From: Cyanobacteria bacterium UBA3803
GTDB taxonomy: Bacteria; Cyanobacteriota; Vampirovibrionia; Gastranaerophilales; Gastranaerophilaceae
NCBI GenBank assembly: GCA_002369055.1
Contig: DFEL01000136.1
Coordinates: 1 to 8,469, forward strand
DNA: 8,469 nucleotides
Reading direction: 5' to 3'
The notes under the pieces are model-generated. The model did not search any database. It was given only the letters and a program-made list of their open reading frames with translations, and had not been told where the DNA came from. Within the stretch, counting starts at the first letter, position 1; every line of letters begins with the position of its first letter. Shown piece after piece: positions 6,440 through 8,469 of this stretch. The position numbers and the translations under genes were made by a program.

Positions 6440-6456
6440 GTATATAGTGGGGAATT

Positions 6457-7878
6457 ATGAAAATAAAAACCATATTTGCATTTGGACTTATTTTTTCTTT
6501 TATAAACTTAAATATTATACCTGCTTTTGCAATAACGGAAACACAAACAAAAGCAGAAAAAAAAGCACAAATTAAGCAAGAAAAAATGCTCAAACACAGA
6601 GTAAAACGTAATAAAAAATATAACGATAATTATAAATACGAGTATGTAAATTTAGATTTTTGGAATAATTTTAATGATGAAAATCTTAGCAATTACATTA
6701 ACCTTGCAATAAAAAACAATTATGACTTAAAAATAGCAACATTGAATGTTGATGAATTTTATCAGGCAACAAAAATTCAGTTTGCAAATGAATTACCGCA
6801 AGCAACAGTAGGATTTTCTCCTGCTTACGCAAAAGTTATGGAAGCTAATGCTAGTTGGATGTTTGCTATGCCTATGATTATAAATTATGAAGCCGATATT
6901 TTTCTAAAAAACAGAGATAAAACAAGAAGCTCAAAAAAATTATACGAAAGTTCAAAATTTGACGAAAGAGCGGCTTACATTACAATAGCATCGGCAGTTG
7001 GAGCTATATATTTTAATATATCAAAGCTTAATGAAATTATTGAAAAACAAGAAGAAATTGTTTCACTGAGAAAACAAATTTATGACATAATGCTTGTAAG
7101 CAATAAAGAAGGTCTGGTTTCAACATCAGATACAGTAAAAGCTAACAAAGCATATATAAGCGGATTATCACAATTAATAGAATATAAAAAGGAAAGAACA
7201 AAATTATTAAACCAATTGGCAGTGCTAATTGGTGATTCTCCGGAAAATATAAATAACTACAAATTTTCAAAAATAGAAGATATAAAATATACAAATAAAA
7301 TTCCAACAGAAATTTCATCTGAAATAATTATTAACAGACCCGACTATTTAAAATCCGAAAAAATGCTTGAAAAAGCAGGTATAGATATACGAGTTGCAAA
7401 AAAAGAATTTTTACCGTCAATAAATTTATCAGGACTTGCTTTATTTATGAGCCAACCGGGAGGAAGCGGTTTTTTCAGCACGAGTAATGGTCTTTACGCT
7501 TTAGCAGCCGCAGCAATGATGCCGGTATTTACAGGCGGAAAAAGAATAGCAAACCTAAAACTTAAAAAAGTTCAATATGACAAAATGCTTGAGAATTACC
7601 ATAAAACAAATTTAATTGCCATACAGGAAGTAAATGATGCTCTGGTATCCGTTCAACGTGATAAAGAAAAATTAAACGAACACAAAAAACAACTAAAATT
7701 AGAAACTCAAGATTTTGGATACACTCAACAACGCTATAATCAAGGTATTATATCAAAATTAGATTTGATACAGATGAAAGAAAATTTACTAACAGTAAAA
7801 CAACTTGTTACAAGTTCAACTGCAAATTGCTATGTTGATTATATAAGCCTTTATAAAGCAACAGGAAGCAAAATATAA
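6457..7878 (+). CDS. TolC/NodT-family outer-membrane efflux protein
   Basis: The 473-residue product has the usual length for the outer-membrane duct of tripartite pumps. A signal peptide spans 1-25, with likely cleavage after 'PAFA'. There is no lipobox cysteine, so it is not lipidated like many NodT members. Next comes an unusual Lys-rich stretch (26-60), then the first outer membrane efflux repeat ('LDFWNNFNDENLSNYINLAIKNN'). The second repeat is marked by 'INRPDYLKSEKMLEKAGIDIRVAKKEFLPSINLSG' from about 292, the NodT/CusC hallmark. A final coiled-coil helix includes 'EVNDALVSVQRDKEKLNEHKKQL' and 'QRYNQGIISKLDLIQMKENLL'. GGGGAATT precedes the ATG. Being divergent from the MarR-adaptor-transporter operon and sharing its operator, it is most likely that pump's exit channel; it could also serve other pumps. 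Confidence 0.9.
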   Translation: MKIKTIFAFGLIFSFINLNIIPAFAITETQTKAEKKAQIKQEKMLKHRVKRNKKYNDNYKYEYVNLDFWNNFNDENLSNYINLAIKNNYDLKIATLNVDEFYQATKIQFANELPQATVGFSPAYAKVMEANASWMFAMPMIINYEADIFLKNRDKTRSSKKLYESSKFDERAAYITIASAVGAIYFNISKLNEIIEKQEEIVSLRKQIYDIMLVSNKEGLVSTSDTVKANKAYISGLSQLIEYKKERTKLLNQLAVLIGDSPENINNYKFSKIEDIKYTNKIPTEISSEIIINRPDYLKSEKMLEKAGIDIRVAKKEFLPSINLSGLALFMSQPGGSGFFSTSNGLYALAAAAMMPVFTGGKRIANLKLKKVQYDKMLENYHKTNLIAIQEVNDALVSVQRDKEKLNEHKKQLKLETQDFGYTQQRYNQGIISKLDLIQMKENLLTVKQLVTSSTANCYVDYISLYKATGSKI

Positions 7879-7911
7879 ATAATTTATTATGCACATCACT
7901 ATAATAAATAA

Positions 7912-7940
7912 CAAGGGGTGATTTTAAAAATCACCCCTTG
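7912..7940. terminator. Hairpin terminator between convergent efflux-duct and dnaK genes
   Basis: CAAGGGGTGATTTT and its exact reverse complement flank a single central base, giving a GC-rich stem of about 11-12 bp once a small AT loop is allowed. On the minus strand it is followed by TTATTTATTATAG, a broken U-tract suited to ending dnaK transcription. On the plus strand the following sequence is less U-rich (CATATTGTCTGG), but the A-rich loop arm and stem strength could still stop the efflux transcript. It is probably bidirectional, stronger for dnaK. Confidence 0.8.
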
Positions 7941-7962
7941 CATATTGTCTGGAATATTTAAA

Positions 7963-8469
7963 TTATTCTTTAGTATATTCAGCATCAATAACATCATCAT
8001 CGCCTTTGTTATCAGATGATGAGTCAGAACTTGCTGATTCACTGGAGCCTGCATTTGCAGATTCGTCTTTTTGTACTGCTTCGTAAGCCTTTTGTGAAAT
8101 ACCAAACATCGTTTGTTGTAATTCTTCTGACAATTTTTTGATTTCATCAGCAGATTTATTTTCATCCAATGCTTTTTGCAAAGTTTCTTTTTGTTCTTTC
8201 AATTTATCTTCATCAGCCTTTTCAATTTTACCTTCAAAATCTTTTGTAAGTCTTTCTGCTGATGAAATTAAAGAGTTAGCATTATTTTTAATTTCGGCTT
8301 CTTCTTTTTTCTTTTTATCTTCTGCCGCATTTGCTTCTGCTTCTTTAACCATTTTATCAATATCAGCTTCAGATAAGTTAGAAGAATTTGTAATTGTTAT
8401 TTTTTGTTCTTTATTAGTTGCTTTATCTTTAGCAGAAACATTTACAATACCGTTAGCATCAATATCAAA
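7963..8469 (-). CDS. dnaK: Chaperone protein DnaK (Hsp70), C-terminal part
   Basis: Only the last 168 residues are inside the window; the gene continues beyond the right edge. It begins in the substrate-binding beta-sandwich with 'FDIDANGIVNVSAKDKATNK', the highly conserved end of that domain. The helical lid follows ('ITNSSNLSEADIDKMVKEAE' onward, rich in Lys/Glu), then a Ser/Ala/Asp-rich flexible linker, and the tail ends 'DDDVIDAEYTKE', matching the DDDVVDAEF-type end of bacterial DnaK. It is the ATP-driven cytosolic chaperone working with DnaJ and GrpE; the ATPase domain and promoter are not visible. It converges on the efflux duct gene with a hairpin terminator between, and looks intact up to the edge. 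Confidence 0.96.
   Translation of the reverse strand, partial: FDIDANGIVNVSAKDKATNKEQKITITNSSNLSEADIDKMVKEAEANAAEDKKKKEEAEIKNNANSLISSAERLTKDFEGKIEKADEDKLKEQKETLQKALDENKSADEIKKLSEELQQTMFGISQKAYEAVQKDESANAGSSESASSDSSSDNKGDDDVIDAEYTKE

Noticed and set aside
6372..6593. Short open frames on both strands across the divergent region (67 and 72 codons)
   Set aside because: They run through the operator and promoter region and the start of the duct gene. Neither has a ribosome binding site, and the flanking real genes have clear starts at 6360 and 6457.
7899..8165. 88-codon minus-strand open frame
   Set aside because: It is an out-of-frame shadow of the dnaK 3' end and runs through the terminator hairpin.
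1..8469. Mobile element, CRISPR array, tRNA or recombination site
   Set aside because: No transposase or integrase motifs, regularly spaced direct repeats, tRNA-like cloverleaf sequence or terminal inverted repeats were seen. The inverted repeats found are explained by the operator and terminators.

Overview
The window is AT-rich (roughly 30% G+C by eye) and reads with the standard bacterial code. The gene set points to a diderm bacterium: an outer-membrane efflux duct with a signal peptide, a periplasmic adaptor and a prepilin-type protein. The prepilin style (FTLAEVLLVTAIIAIVAALTVPN start, late DLNG..PN loop) and the HELGHAKD protein resemble what I associate with gut Gastranaerophilales (non-photosynthetic Cyanobacteriota, 'Melainabacteria'). 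That placement is inference from protein style, not a database result.

Layout. Positions 2-967 (+) hold the 3' part of a response-regulator-like protein whose receiver remnant and GGDEF-like domain both lack key residues. It converges on, and overlaps by 17 bp, a two-gene minus-strand unit: a putative zinc metallopeptidase (3141-1627) followed 31 bp later by a prepilin-like protein (1595-951). Between this unit and the next lies a gap (3142-3327) with a candidate minus-strand promoter and a strong rho-independent terminator. That terminator points along the plus strand, where no protein gene precedes it, so a small unannotated plus-strand RNA is possible.

Positions 3328-7878 form a self-contained multidrug efflux locus. 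A minus-strand operon encodes a MarR-family regulator, an EmrA/HlyD-type adaptor and an EmrB/QacA-type 14-TM transporter, with gaps of 11 bp and 1 bp. Divergently on the plus strand is a TolC/NodT-family outer-membrane factor. The 96-bp divergent region holds two near-identical palindromes (TTTGTWACAAA) as arms of a perfect 12-bp inverted repeat, overlapping candidate promoters for both directions. This is a natural operator for the MarR protein. Together these genes would make an inducible inner membrane-periplasm-outer membrane export machine, with the regulator controlling itself and the pump.

The right edge carries the 3' end of dnaK (minus strand). It is separated from the efflux duct gene by a perfect GC-rich hairpin that can terminate transcription from both convergent genes. 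No tRNA, rRNA, CRISPR array, transposase or integrase was seen.
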